Positions 51,757-61,205 of a stretch of DNA of 64,000 nt are shown in pieces. Within the stretch, counting starts at the first letter, position 1. The number at the start of each line of letters is the position of its first letter. The notes under the pieces were generated by a model. The model did not search any database, was not told the origin of the DNA, and saw only the letters and a list, made by a program, of their open reading frames with translations. The translations under genes and the position numbers were made by a program. Source of the stretch: CAKZLS01 sp963701445 (lineage in GTDB: Bacteria; Pseudomonadota; Alphaproteobacteria; Rhodospirillales; Defluviicoccaceae); contig CAVPAM010000028.1 in NCBI GenBank assembly GCA_963701445.1, positions 62,001 through 126,000 on the forward strand, given 5' to 3'.

Positions 51757-52959
51757 GTGAGATCCGCACGTGTCGTCTCCCGGTTCACCACTTGGCTCGA
51801 CGGCTTCGGCGAGACCTCTTACGACCATCAGAGCTTCTATGCCGGCGGGCTCGGCGGGAAGGCGAAGGCGCTCTACTATAGCCGGCCTCGGCTGGGGACG
51901 CTTGTCGTTGCGCCGATCATCCTCTGCGAAGCCTTTTTCCCGGCCACGCGACGGTTGTTCTGGCACAAGCAGCGCTTTCCGATCGCCGATGCCCACTATG
52001 CCATGGGCTTCGCGCTGCGTTCGGAGGTGACCGGCGACACGGCCGATTACGAGCGCGCGGTCCACTTCCTGAAGGTGCTTGAAGCAACGCGGTGTCCCGG
52101 ATATCAGCATTTCTGCTGGGGCTATCCGTTCGACTGGGTGACGCGAACCGGGGTGATGAAGGCAGGCACGCCGCTGATCACGACAACCCCCTATGCCTAC
52201 GAGGCTTTCGCGTCGGTCTACCGACTCGACGGCAACAAACATTGGCTGGACGTGATGCGCTCGGCGGCCGAGCACGCCGCCACCGACATCCCTGATCGCG
52301 AGATCTCGGCCGACTCAGCGACCGCCGGATATAACCCCTTTGATACAAAAGGAAATGTCGTTAACGCCAGCGCCTACCGGGCCTTTCTAATGACGAGCGC
52401 GGCGCTGCAGTTCTCGCGCGACGACTACCGGCAAATCGCCGAGCGCAATCTCAACTTTGTGCTTCGGTCGCAGCGGCCCGACGGGTCATGGCCGTACGCC
52501 ACCGACGGCATCCGGGATTTCGTCGATCACTTCCACACCTGTTTCGTTCTGAAAGCCCTGGCCAAGATCGAGCACCTGACCGGACACGAAGGCTGCCGTG
52601 CGGCGATCGATGCCGGAGTGCGCTACTACGTCGCCCACCTGTTCGACGACGACGGATTGCCGATACCGTTTTCCCGCGCGCCGCGGCTGACGGTCTACCG
52701 CCAGGAACTTTACGACTATGCCGAATGCATCAATCTGGCGGTCCTGCTGCGTGGCCGCTCCCCCGATCTGGACGCCCGCTTGGATACAACGCTCGGGGAT
52801 TTGCTTGCCCGTTGGCAGAAGCCCGATGGTTCTTTCCGGTCGAGACGCCTTCTGGTAGGATGGGACAATGTCCCGATGCATCGATGGGCGCAATCGCAAA
52901 TGTTTAGAAGTCTGTGTTTATTGCTCGAGTCGATGATGAGGGGAAAAGCAACCCATTAG
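51757..52959 (+). CDS. Six-hairpin (alpha/alpha toroid) glycoside-active protein
   Basis: About 400 residues from GTG 51757. Repeated helix-hairpin pattern with W, Y, H and acidic residues: YAMGFALRSEVTGD, YQHFCWGYPFDWVTRTGVMKAGTPLITTTPYAYEAF, SAYRAFLMTSAALQF, RSQRPDGSWPYATDGIRDFVDHFHTCFVLKAL, QKPDGSFRSRRLL. The (Q/R)xPDGSW(P/F) repeats at ~237 and ~362 are typical for toroid-fold sugar-active enzymes and also prenyl cyclases. No signal peptide is seen, so it may act in the cytosol on a nucleotide or lipid-linked sugar. The exact reaction is unknown. Normal GC in contrast to the preceding fragments. Confidence 0.7.
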   Translation: MRSARVVSRFTTWLDGFGETSYDHQSFYAGGLGGKAKALYYSRPRLGTLVVAPIILCEAFFPATRRLFWHKQRFPIADAHYAMGFALRSEVTGDTADYERAVHFLKVLEATRCPGYQHFCWGYPFDWVTRTGVMKAGTPLITTTPYAYEAFASVYRLDGNKHWLDVMRSAAEHAATDIPDREISADSATAGYNPFDTKGNVVNASAYRAFLMTSAALQFSRDDYRQIAERNLNFVLRSQRPDGSWPYATDGIRDFVDHFHTCFVLKALAKIEHLTGHEGCRAAIDAGVRYYVAHLFDDDGLPIPFSRAPRLTVYRQELYDYAECINLAVLLRGRSPDLDARLDTTLGDLLARWQKPDGSFRSRRLLVGWDNVPMHRWAQSQMFRSLCLLLESMMRGKATH

Positions 52960-53037
52960 CCGGTTTGCACCTCACTTTCGAGTTGCCGACGATCATCTCT
53001 TTATCCTATCAGCGTAGCTTTTTTGGGCTTCACGTTC

Positions 53038-54948
53038 ATGTGCGGCATTTGCGGTCAGTATAATTTTAAGAGTCAAAAGCCGATCACGCCGAATGTGGTT
53101 AAGGCAATGACAGCATCCTTGGTGCACAGGGGGCCGGACGACGAAGGTTATTATTTCTCCGGGGCGCTCGGTCTCGGTTTCCGGCGGCTGTCGATCATCG
53201 ACATCGAGGGCGGGCACCAGCCGATGTCGGACCGGGAGCAGTCGGTCTGGGTCGTCTTCAACGGCGAAATCTACAATTTTCTCGAGCTTCGCCGTGAGCT
53301 CGAGGGGTTCGGTCACACCTTTCGCACCCAGAGCGATACGGAAGTAATCATCCACGGCTACAACCAGTGGGGCTTGGAGGTGCTCAATCATCTCAATGGC
53401 ATGTTCGGCCTCGCCCTTTGGGATGAACACAGCCAACGTCTCGTCCTGGCCCGGGATGCAATGGGCATCAAGCTCCTCTATTATAAAGTCGATGCCGGCT
53501 CGGTTCTGTTCGGATCGGAGATCCGCGCAATACTCGCCGCGATGCCGGAACGACCGGGCGTCGACGCTCACGCCCTCGCTCAACTCTTGCGCTACAGCTA
53601 CACGCCTTCGCCGCTGACGCTCTATGCGGGAATTCGCAAACTTGCCCCAGGCACAATGGCGATCTTTGAAAAGGGCGGATCGCGCGTCGAGCGTTGGTAT
53701 CAATTCCGGCCGCGGCCGTTCTCGCCGCCAAAGTCCGACGCCGAGGCGAGCGAGGAGCTATTCGACATCTACAAGCGTGCCCTCAAACGCCAGCTGATCA
53801 GCGATGTCCCCGTTGGCCTTCTGCTCAGTGGCGGCGTCGACTCCGGGCTCCTGCTTGGACTGATGTCGCTTTACGGCGAAGACTGGCCCGCGTACACGGT
53901 CGGATACGGGAAATCCGAATACAGGGATGACGAATTGTCCGATGCGGCCGAGACCGCGCGGATCTTTTCAGCCAGGCACACCGAAGTCGAGCTGACTCGG
54001 CAGACTTTCGAGCATTGCCTGCCGAAGATCGTCGCCACCCTCGAGGAACCGATTGAAGCCTCGTCCATCGTGCCGATGTATTTTGTCTGCCAGCGCGCTC
54101 GCGAAGACGTCAAGGTCGCCCTTGTCGGACAAGGGCCGGACGAGTTGTTTGGCGGCTACACCCGCCATCTCGGTGTCCGGTACGGCGATTATTGGCGACG
54201 GCTTCCGCGCTGGATGAGACGCGGGCTGGAAACCGGGATCGATCGCCTGCCCCGAAATCCGGCACTCAAACGAGGAGTTTCCAGTCTGGCGGCAAAAAGT
54301 CGCCTGGAGCGCTACCAGAACGTTTTCTCAATCTTGCCCGGTTCGAAAGTCAACGGCCTGTTCCGGGACGGGATGGCCCCCGAGGGAGAAAAGGGCGGGA
54401 TCGACGCGTGCTGGCGGGAGCTGGAACCACTCACCGATGGGACCGATGAACTTGGCGGTTTCCAGGCGCTGGAAATCAGATCGTCCCTTCCCGACAAGCT
54501 GCTGATGTACGCCGACAAGTTGTCGATGGCCCACGGTCTCGAGGTGCGCGTCCCCTATCTCGACCGGGAGATCGTCGAATATGTCGAGAGGCTACCCGCC
54601 GCCTTCAAGGTGAGGGGCGGCCAAAGAAAATGGCTGCACCGAAAAGTTTGTCAACAGTTCTTGCCGGCGACGATCCTGAAACGAAAAAAGCGCGGCTTCG
54701 CGGTGGACGTCGTTGATGACTGGTTCCAGAACGCCGTCGGCGGCAGCATGGAAGGCTACCTTCTCGATGGTTCGTCGTTGATGTTCGATTACCTGAGGCC
54801 GGCAGCGGTGAAGGGCTTGCTCGACGACCATCGCTCGGGCAGGAGCGATAATTACAAGGCGCTTTTCAACCTTGTTGTGCTCGAGGAATGGCTGCGATCG
54901 AGTCAGTCCGCGCGACTGGCGTCACAAGCCGTGGCGGCATCGAGCTAA
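53038..54948 (+). CDS. asnB: Asparagine synthase-type glutamine amidotransferase
   Basis: 636 residues. N-terminal class II glutaminase with nucleophile Cys2 (MCGICGQYNF), RGPDDEG, NGEIYNF and GMFGLALWD. The C-terminal synthetase domain has the ATP pyrophosphatase loop LLSGGVDSG near 260 and the GQGPDELFGGY aspartate-AMP region near 366. In polysaccharide loci such enzymes usually amidate a uronic acid (WbpS-like) and are not the housekeeping AsnB; that fits here. ATG 53038 is fixed because Cys must be residue 2. The GT2 gene follows 4 bases after its stop. Confidence 0.9.
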   Translation: MCGICGQYNFKSQKPITPNVVKAMTASLVHRGPDDEGYYFSGALGLGFRRLSIIDIEGGHQPMSDREQSVWVVFNGEIYNFLELRRELEGFGHTFRTQSDTEVIIHGYNQWGLEVLNHLNGMFGLALWDEHSQRLVLARDAMGIKLLYYKVDAGSVLFGSEIRAILAAMPERPGVDAHALAQLLRYSYTPSPLTLYAGIRKLAPGTMAIFEKGGSRVERWYQFRPRPFSPPKSDAEASEELFDIYKRALKRQLISDVPVGLLLSGGVDSGLLLGLMSLYGEDWPAYTVGYGKSEYRDDELSDAAETARIFSARHTEVELTRQTFEHCLPKIVATLEEPIEASSIVPMYFVCQRAREDVKVALVGQGPDELFGGYTRHLGVRYGDYWRRLPRWMRRGLETGIDRLPRNPALKRGVSSLAAKSRLERYQNVFSILPGSKVNGLFRDGMAPEGEKGGIDACWRELEPLTDGTDELGGFQALEIRSSLPDKLLMYADKLSMAHGLEVRVPYLDREIVEYVERLPAAFKVRGGQRKWLHRKVCQQFLPATILKRKKRGFAVDVVDDWFQNAVGGSMEGYLLDGSSLMFDYLRPAAVKGLLDDHRSGRSDNYKALFNLVVLEEWLRSSQSARLASQAVAASS

Positions 54949-54952
54949 CATC

Positions 54953-55852
54953 ATGGCATTGCCTTACGTTCTTATCACGCCGGCGCACAACGAAGCGGCT
55001 TTTATCGAAAAAACCATTCAGTCCGTGATTGCGCAGACCGTACTGCCGGAGCGTTGGGTAATCGTCAGTGACGGCTCCACCGACGGCACTGACGAGATCG
55101 TGGAAAAATATCGGGACGGCAGACCGTGGCTGGAGCTCATACGGCTGCCCGAGCACAGCGAACGCCACTTCGCGGCAAAAGTAAGAGCGTTCGATGCCGG
55201 TTACCGACGGGTCGACGGACTGCCTTTCGACATCATCGGAAACATCGACGCCGACGTCTCGTTCGGAGAGGATTTCATGGCCTATCTCCTGGACAAGTTC
55301 GAAACGATGCCCGAGCTTGGGGTCGCCGGCACCCACTACGTCGAAGGCGACTTTCATTCGTTCCGCGACAGCTTCATAAATGTTGACCACGTCAACGGCC
55401 AGTGCCAGCTTTTTCGCAGGGCGTGTTTCGAGGACATCGGTGGATACGTGCCCGTGAAGGGCGGAGGGATCGACTGGATTGCGGTCACGACCGCACGAAT
55501 GAAGGGATGGACGACCCGTTCTTTCGCCGATCGAACGTTCTGTCACCATCGGAAAATGGGGACCGCGGGCAGCAATGAATTGAAAGCTCGGTTCCATTAC
55601 GGCAAAAAGGACTTCTTCCTCGGCGGCCACCCGCTGTGGCAAGTATGCAGGGGCACCTTTCAGATGACCAAGAAACCTTATGTTGTGGGGGGAGTGTTCC
55701 TGCTTCTCGGTTATTTCTGCTCTTGGGTTACACGACGCGAGAGATCTGTCTCGCCCGAACTCATGGCATTTCACCGCCGCGAACAAATGACTCGCCTTAA
55801 GCATCTGCTCGTCAGCCGTTTTCAGCTTGGCCCACAGAGGTGCCAGACGTGA
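54953..55852 (+). CDS. GT2 family glycosyltransferase
   Basis: 299 residues, GT-A fold. VLITPAHNEAAFIEKTIQSVIAQTVLPERWVIVSDGSTDGTDEI (5-50) holds the nucleotide-binding start; GNIDADVSFGEDF (about 96-108) has the DxD metal motif; CFEDIGGYVPVKGGGIDW (157-175) is acceptor side. A C-terminal hydrophobic segment (VVGGVFLLLGYFCSW, ~244) may attach it to the membrane. Starts 4 bases after asnB and overlaps the acetyltransferase gene region, so all belong to one operon. Confidence 0.85.
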   Translation: MALPYVLITPAHNEAAFIEKTIQSVIAQTVLPERWVIVSDGSTDGTDEIVEKYRDGRPWLELIRLPEHSERHFAAKVRAFDAGYRRVDGLPFDIIGNIDADVSFGEDFMAYLLDKFETMPELGVAGTHYVEGDFHSFRDSFINVDHVNGQCQLFRRACFEDIGGYVPVKGGGIDWIAVTTARMKGWTTRSFADRTFCHHRKMGTAGSNELKARFHYGKKDFFLGGHPLWQVCRGTFQMTKKPYVVGGVFLLLGYFCSWVTRRERSVSPELMAFHRREQMTRLKHLLVSRFQLGPQRCQT

Positions 55853-55875
55853 GCAATCCGCCGAGGACGAATTCG

Positions 55876-56823
55876 ATGTCGGATGCATCACATGTCGATT
55901 TGTCGGACAACGCCATCTTCACCAAAGAAACGTTGATTAACGGCAGGCCGAGCCGGATCAACTGCATTCGGATTAATGGGCAGACCTTCACGATAAGCCC
56001 GGGACCGGTCACCACGGTTCGGTTAGAAGACGAATGGTATGAGGATCTTCAGGATCCTTACGCAGTGCTGACCGCATTCGAGCAGGGCGTGGGATCTAAA
56101 CCCGACCTGTTGACCTTCTGGCAGCGCATGCCGGAGATCGAGCCCCAATACCCGTTTCATCTTGAGTGGGACCAAATAGCGGTCCTTTCCATTAAGACGT
56201 ACGATCACTGGTGGAGGAATCAGATAAAATCACGCGTGAGGAACCAAATTCGGAAGGCGGAAAAGGACGGTGTTATAGTCAAACAGACCACTTACGATGA
56301 TGAATTCGTAAGAGGGATGACAGCCATTTTCAACGAGTTGCCGATCCGACAAGGTCGGAAATTTTGGCATTACGGCAAGAACTTTGCCACCGTCAAGAGC
56401 CAATTCTCGCGATTTATATATCGCGAGTCCATGATCGGCGCCTACCATGAGGAAGAGATGATTGGTTTTCTGATGTTGGGCGATGCGGGAAAGTTTGGCG
56501 TCACGGGACAGATCATCTCCAGCATCCGGCATCGTGACAAGTCTCCAAATAATGCAATGATCGCCAAGGCCGTCGAGGTCTGTGTGGAGCGTGGATTGGG
56601 TTATTTGATCTATCTCTTTTGGACCGATGACTCGCTCTCTGAGTTCAAGAGACGCTGTGGGTTCGAAAAGGTTGACGTTCCGCGGTACTATATCGCTCTC
56701 AGCCGGAAAGGGGAGCTTGCCTTGAGATGCGGAGCCCATCGCGGATTGAAAGCGATGCTGCCCCAAGGGACTAGAACGTCACTGAAACGCCTACGAAACA
56801 TGTGGCACGAGTTTCGGGCGTAG
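55876..56823 (+). CDS. GNAT/FemAB-like acyltransferase
   Basis: 315 residues from ATG 55876 (GAGGA eight bases before); GTG 55849, overlapping the preceding stop as GTGA, is an alternative. Residues ~150-285 resemble the acetyl-CoA binding half of GNAT/FemAB-type enzymes: QIRKAEKDGVIVKQTTYDDEFVRGMTAIFNELPIRQGRKFWHYGKNF, IGAYHEEEMIGFLMLGD, and SPNNAMIAKAVEVCVERGLGYLIY. Probable acylation of an amino sugar or amidated sugar of the glycan. Basic C-terminal tail. Substrate unknown. Confidence 0.7.
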   Translation: MSDASHVDLSDNAIFTKETLINGRPSRINCIRINGQTFTISPGPVTTVRLEDEWYEDLQDPYAVLTAFEQGVGSKPDLLTFWQRMPEIEPQYPFHLEWDQIAVLSIKTYDHWWRNQIKSRVRNQIRKAEKDGVIVKQTTYDDEFVRGMTAIFNELPIRQGRKFWHYGKNFATVKSQFSRFIYRESMIGAYHEEEMIGFLMLGDAGKFGVTGQIISSIRHRDKSPNNAMIAKAVEVCVERGLGYLIYLFWTDDSLSEFKRRCGFEKVDVPRYYIALSRKGELALRCGAHRGLKAMLPQGTRTSLKRLRNMWHEFRA

Positions 56824-56959
56824 TAAGACAATACGGGCACTTGTGCGGGACCTGCCGTTGGCAAGCAACCGTGTCCAGATGAGTTGCTCATTGCTGTCCA
56901 TGGGTGACAGGATTTGCGTGCGGGCCCGTGTTGCATTGCATATAAAAGGTGGACAGAAC

Positions 56960-58793
56960 ATGCCCGGAGTTCGCAGGAATAATCGGACCCGGACCGCCGG
57001 ACGAATGTCGGCGCCTCGTTCGCCGGATGATCGACAGCATGAAGCACGATCCCTCCTGCGTTTCGGGGATGCATTGTGTTCCCGAAATCGGTGCATATGG
57101 AGGTTGGGTCGCGCATGCAGGCTCGTTTGCGGCGCGGGAGTCCGACGCCGTGGCGCCCGACGGGGCTGTCCTCGCCTTTTCGGGGGAGTGTTTCCCAACC
57201 CACGCGAAAGCCGGGGGAGCCGATGGTGGGGGAATATTGACGAGTTCTCCTGACGCAGGGTCGTTGCTCCGGCTCTATGAAGTGTATGGGAGCGATTTCG
57301 TTGCGAACCTGAACGGTCTGTTCAGTGGTCTGCTGATCGACCCGAAACGAAAAATCGCGTTGCTGTTCAACGATCGTTACGGCATGGAGAGAATTTATGT
57401 GCACGAAAAGGATGGCACGACGTTCTTTGCCAGCGAAGCAAAGGCACTGTTGCGCGTGTTGCCGGAGTTGAGGTCATTCGACGATCATGGAGTGGCGCAG
57501 GTCCTGAAATACGGGTGCACTCTGGAGACGCGGACGATGTTCCGGAACGTGAAACGATTGCCCGGTGGCTCGCTTTGGCGATTCGACGGTGGCCGATCGT
57601 GTCGCAAGGAGCGGTATTTCGAGCCCGAGGCGTGGGAGGCGCAGCCGTCCCTGACCGAGGAGGCCTTCGAAGACGCATTCGCAGAAACGTTCAGAAGGGT
57701 GCTGCCCCGGTATCTATCTTCGGAGCGCACTTTAGGTTTGTCGATCACCGGCGGTCTCGACACCCGCATGATCATGGCCTGCATTGGCGACAGCGGAGTC
57801 AGACCGGTCTGTTATACCTACGCGGGACAAACCGGCACCACGCTGGATGCACGCGTGGGAGCGCAGGTGGCGCGAACCTGCGGGCTCGAGCACCACACAC
57901 TGCGCATCGGCGCCGATTTTCTCGCCGACTACGGGCGCCACGTGGACCGAACGGCATTCATCACCGACGGCTGTGCCGGTGCACTTGGTGCGCATGAAAT
58001 CTATCTGACCGGCTTGGCGAGCAGACTGTCGCCAATTCGGCTGACGGGCAATTATGGCAGCGAAATTCTGCGCAGCGTCTCCACGTTCAAGCCCACGCGC
58101 CTGACACGTGCACTGCTCGACGCTGATTTCGCTCGACTGGTCGATGCGGAAGTCGCGTCTCGAGCCGACATCCACCCGGTCACCCATGCTGCCTTTCGCG
58201 AAATTCCCTGGCATCTCTTCGGCACTCTCGCCGCCTGCAGATCGCAGTTGATCTTTCGTACGCCTTATCTCGACAACGAGATCGTCGGACTCGCTTTTCG
58301 AGCGCCGGACTCTTCGCGACATTCAGCTCGGGCAGCCCTGCGTTTGATCAACGGCGGCAATCCCTCCCTTGGCGCGATACCGACCGACAGGGGCGTCGTC
58401 TGGCTAGGTTCCGGTCCGTTTTACAGGCTTAGACGGCTGCACCGGGAAGCGACTTTCAAGCTCGATTACCTTCATAAGGCCGGCCTGCCCCATTGGCTGT
58501 CACCGTTTGACCCCCTCTTCGCGCCCGTCGCCAAACTCCGACTTCTCGGTTTACACCAGTTCTTGCCTTATCGTAGCTGGTTCCGTCGCGAACTGGCGGA
58601 TCACATAAAAGACGTGCTTAGCGATGCCCAGACCCGGCGCATGCCTTATTGGGATTCCCGTTTCCTGCCGTCCATCGTCGCGGATCATGTCGCCGGTCGA
58701 AGAAACTACACGCGAGAAATCGCCTCCGTTGTCACTCTGGAAGCAGTCGATCGCACGCTCCTTCGGCAAGCTGCGCATTCCACTGGTGCATGA
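56960..58793 (+). CDS. Asparagine synthase-related protein lacking the N-terminal Cys (one frameshift)
   Basis: About 610 residues. ATG 56960 (AAGGTGG upstream) starts MPGV; one extra C at 56972 must be dropped to join the main frame: MPGVAGIIGPGPPDECRRLV. So residue 2 is Pro, and the glutaminase nucleophile Cys is missing. NLNGLFSGLLIDPKRKIALLFNDRYGMERIYVHEKDGTTFFASEAKALL keeps the class II fold. The synthetase half has LGLSITGGLDTRMIMAC (PPi loop, near 258) in place of SGGxDS. It may use ammonia, act together with the complete AsnB at 53 kb, or be a ligase of another kind. Confidence 0.75.
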
Positions 58794-58848
58794 AATGCAA
58801 TGCGCCGGGCGGCGTGGCTTGCAAAACGTATCGTATTGTCTCGCGGGT

Positions 58849-59808
58849 TCACACGATAAGAGCCGCGTCTGGCTTTTGGCGCCAGTAGTCCAACATGCTC
58901 TGAACGGTTGTTTCCAGTGGAATTGTTTGGTGCCAGCCCGTGACTGCAGCCAATTTGGTGCTGTCGCCCCAAATGATCGGTTCGTCGGTGGGGCGCAAAA
59001 GTGCGGGATCGACATGCGGAACAATGTCATTGCGGACTGATTTATCAATAACGCATGCCAGCAGATCCTCCATGAGATAAGCCGTCGAGCCGCCGAGATT
59101 GTAGACAGCTCCGCTATCGCCCTTGTCCAAAAGCAACAGAAGACCCCGGTTCAAGTCCTGCACGTCGACGATCGTCCGCCTGGTCGCGAGATTGCCCACA
59201 CGGATGCGGCATTCCTCCGGATGGCGCTCCAGCCACGCCGTTCGCCGGGTGAAATCGGACAACGCATCTCCCACTTTGCGGGGGCCGGTGCAATTGAAGA
59301 TTTTGACGCGCACCGTATCGGTGCCAAAGCTTGCATGATATTGAAAAGCAAGCAGATCCGTCGCCACTTTCGATACCCCGTAGGGATGAAGTGGCAGCAA
59401 AGAGGTATCTTCGCGGATCGGCATTTTGTCGGCGTCAACCTCGCCGTATTCCGCGGAGGACCCGGCGACAATGACGCGCGCTTTCGATCCCAACCGGCGC
59501 ATGGATTCGAAGATATTCGCGGTTCCGATGACGTTCGTCTCTAGCGTCTCGGTGGGTCGCTGCCACGACACCGTGGGGTAACTCTGAGCCGCCAGGTGAA
59601 AGACGGCATCGGGGCGAAATCGTTCCAGAGAATCGTACACCGAACACCAGTCGCGCACATCCACCTCTTGCAACGGCAACGACTGGACGTCGAGCAGATC
59701 GATGGTCGGTTTGTAATAGGTGGCAAGAACGTCGTGACCGGCATCCAAAGCCATCTCGGCGAGGTGCGAGCCCATCATTCCGCCGACACCAGAAATCCAT
59801 ATCCGCAT
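58849..59808 (-). CDS. GDP-4-keto-6-deoxy-mannose reductase-like SDR
   Basis: 319 residues. Rossmann start ISGVGGMMGSHLAE (5-18), HLAAQSYPTVSWQRPTETLETNV, GSSAEYGEV, catalytic YGVSK (Tyr/Lys near 145-149), and the RMD-like end VDPALLRPTDEPIIWGDSTKLAAVTGW. Order and sequence favour Rmd (GDP-6-deoxy-D-mannose from the 4-keto intermediate) over the 4,6-dehydratase itself. Next to a GDP-heptose cassette, it might act on GDP-6-deoxy-heptose instead, but no 4,6-dehydratase is seen in the window. Convergent with the asparagine synthase-related gene. Confidence 0.8.
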   Translation of the reverse strand: MRIWISGVGGMMGSHLAEMALDAGHDVLATYYKPTIDLLDVQSLPLQEVDVRDWCSVYDSLERFRPDAVFHLAAQSYPTVSWQRPTETLETNVIGTANIFESMRRLGSKARVIVAGSSAEYGEVDADKMPIREDTSLLPLHPYGVSKVATDLLAFQYHASFGTDTVRVKIFNCTGPRKVGDALSDFTRRTAWLERHPEECRIRVGNLATRRTIVDVQDLNRGLLLLLDKGDSGAVYNLGGSTAYLMEDLLACVIDKSVRNDIVPHVDPALLRPTDEPIIWGDSTKLAAVTGWHQTIPLETTVQSMLDYWRQKPDAALIV

Positions 59809-60013
59809 AGCTCAAAACCTTCTTGCTGCCCTGACCTATCGCAGGTGATTAATGTGCAGCGGTTGGCGTTTGCTCCGTGCACCCAAACGCATACGTCCTG
59901 CCCGCTCCCCCGTTCCACGCCTTGCCCGCTTCGCCGCGTCTCTGCTAATGAGCATGCCGGTGACAGTTTTTCCGGCCAATCTGATCTCGCCCTTCGTCAC
60001 TTGCAGATTTCAA
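59809..60013. other. Intergenic stretch between reductase and hddC-gmhB genes
   Basis: 205 bases; a 7-bp inverted repeat GCGTTTG/CAAACGC (59866-59890) with an 11-base loop may be an operator or weak terminator. No gene seen. Confidence 0.3.
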
Positions 60014-61195
60014 CTAGACGAATTGGCACAGGTCACCGCCCCTGTAAAGTCGCCCCTCGATACGCGCCGCGGTCGCGGCCGCCAAATCGCTGGCTTTGTC
60101 ACCGATCATGACGGCATCTTTCGTATTGACCGGCCAGTGACGGAGCAGTTCATTGATCATCCCCGGCGCGGGTTTGCGGCAGGCGCACGGATGCGCGTAC
60201 TCGGGTACGATACCGTCGGGATGATGTGGACAGAAGGCGAAGGCGTCGACGTGCGCGCCGAGCAGTGCAAGCTGGGCCTGCATCGCCGCGTGAAACCGGT
60301 TGACGGCGTTCTCGTCGTAATGGCCACGGGCAATGCCCGCCTGATTGGTGACGACGAAAGCAAATCGGCCACTATCGTTGACGGCACAAATGGCTTCCCG
60401 TGCACCGGGCAGCCAACGCAGGTCTTCGATGCGATACGTGTATCCCGAATCCTCGTTGAGAACGCCGTCCCGGTCGAAGAAAACGGCACCACGGCGAATG
60501 GGGAACAAATTTTGCGCACGCTCGTACTCCGATGGTATGCCGATATCGATGAACGCGCCGTCAAACGGCTGTGCCTCGACTTTTCCGGCCGCCACCAGCC
60601 GGGGAATGACATCTGTCTCCATGGAGCATGGTGTATGTTCGATGAGAGACAGTATGTCTCGCGTGACCAGGTAGATTCCAGCATTGATCAAACCCGGGCC
60701 CCCACCCGAGCGTTTTTCCGCGAAATGAACGACGCGTTTACCGGAGATTCCTACGGAACCGTAACGTCCGGGGTTTTCGTCGCGCCTTACCGCTATTCTG
60801 ATTGCAGATCCGGTGTCGAGCGCGGGAAAGACAAGGCGAAGAATGTTGAAGTCCAGGTAGGAGTCCCCGTTCATCACGAGGAAACGCTCGTCGAGACTAT
60901 CGGCAAAAAACTTGAGGCCTCCCGCGGTTCCAAGCGGTTCCGGTTCCCTCATCACTCGGATCGAGATAGGCGTTCCATCTGGTCCCTGAAAGGGCCGCGA
61001 GAAATGAGCGGACACAGCATCGCCACGGTACCCGGCGAGAATAATGAAGCGAACGATTCCGAAGCGGGAGACTTCGCCGATAAGATGCTCCAGGAAGGGG
61101 CGCCCCGCCACGGGCAGCATTGGTTTTGGCGTATCCGCCGTCAACGCGCCGAGGCGTGTACCCAAACCGCCCGCGAGGATGACGCACTGAAGCAT
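60014..61195 (-). CDS. HddC-GmhB fusion: heptose-1-phosphate guanylyltransferase and bisphosphate phosphatase
   Basis: 393 residues from ATG 61195 (ATG 61219 also possible). Residues 1-235 are a nucleotidyltransferase: MLQCVILAGGLGTRLGALTADTPKPMLPVAGRPFLEH, VMNGDSYLDFN, and FIDIGIPSEYERA. Residues 240-393 are an HAD phosphatase: VFFDRDGVLNEDSGYTYR (motif I), FVVTNQAGIARG (motif II), C-rich zinc loop FCPHHPDGIVPEYAHPCACRKPAPGM, MIGDKASDLAAA (motif IV). Together they should remove phosphate 7 from D-glycero-alpha-D-manno-heptose-1,7-bisphosphate and then form GDP-heptose. Overlaps or abuts gmhA (10-base gap). Confidence 0.85.
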   Translation of the reverse strand: MLQCVILAGGLGTRLGALTADTPKPMLPVAGRPFLEHLIGEVSRFGIVRFIILAGYRGDAVSAHFSRPFQGPDGTPISIRVMREPEPLGTAGGLKFFADSLDERFLVMNGDSYLDFNILRLVFPALDTGSAIRIAVRRDENPGRYGSVGISGKRVVHFAEKRSGGGPGLINAGIYLVTRDILSLIEHTPCSMETDVIPRLVAAGKVEAQPFDGAFIDIGIPSEYERAQNLFPIRRGAVFFDRDGVLNEDSGYTYRIEDLRWLPGAREAICAVNDSGRFAFVVTNQAGIARGHYDENAVNRFHAAMQAQLALLGAHVDAFAFCPHHPDGIVPEYAHPCACRKPAPGMINELLRHWPVNTKDAVMIGDKASDLAAATAARIEGRLYRGGDLCQFV

Positions 61196-61205
61196 TGGCA
61201 CCCGC

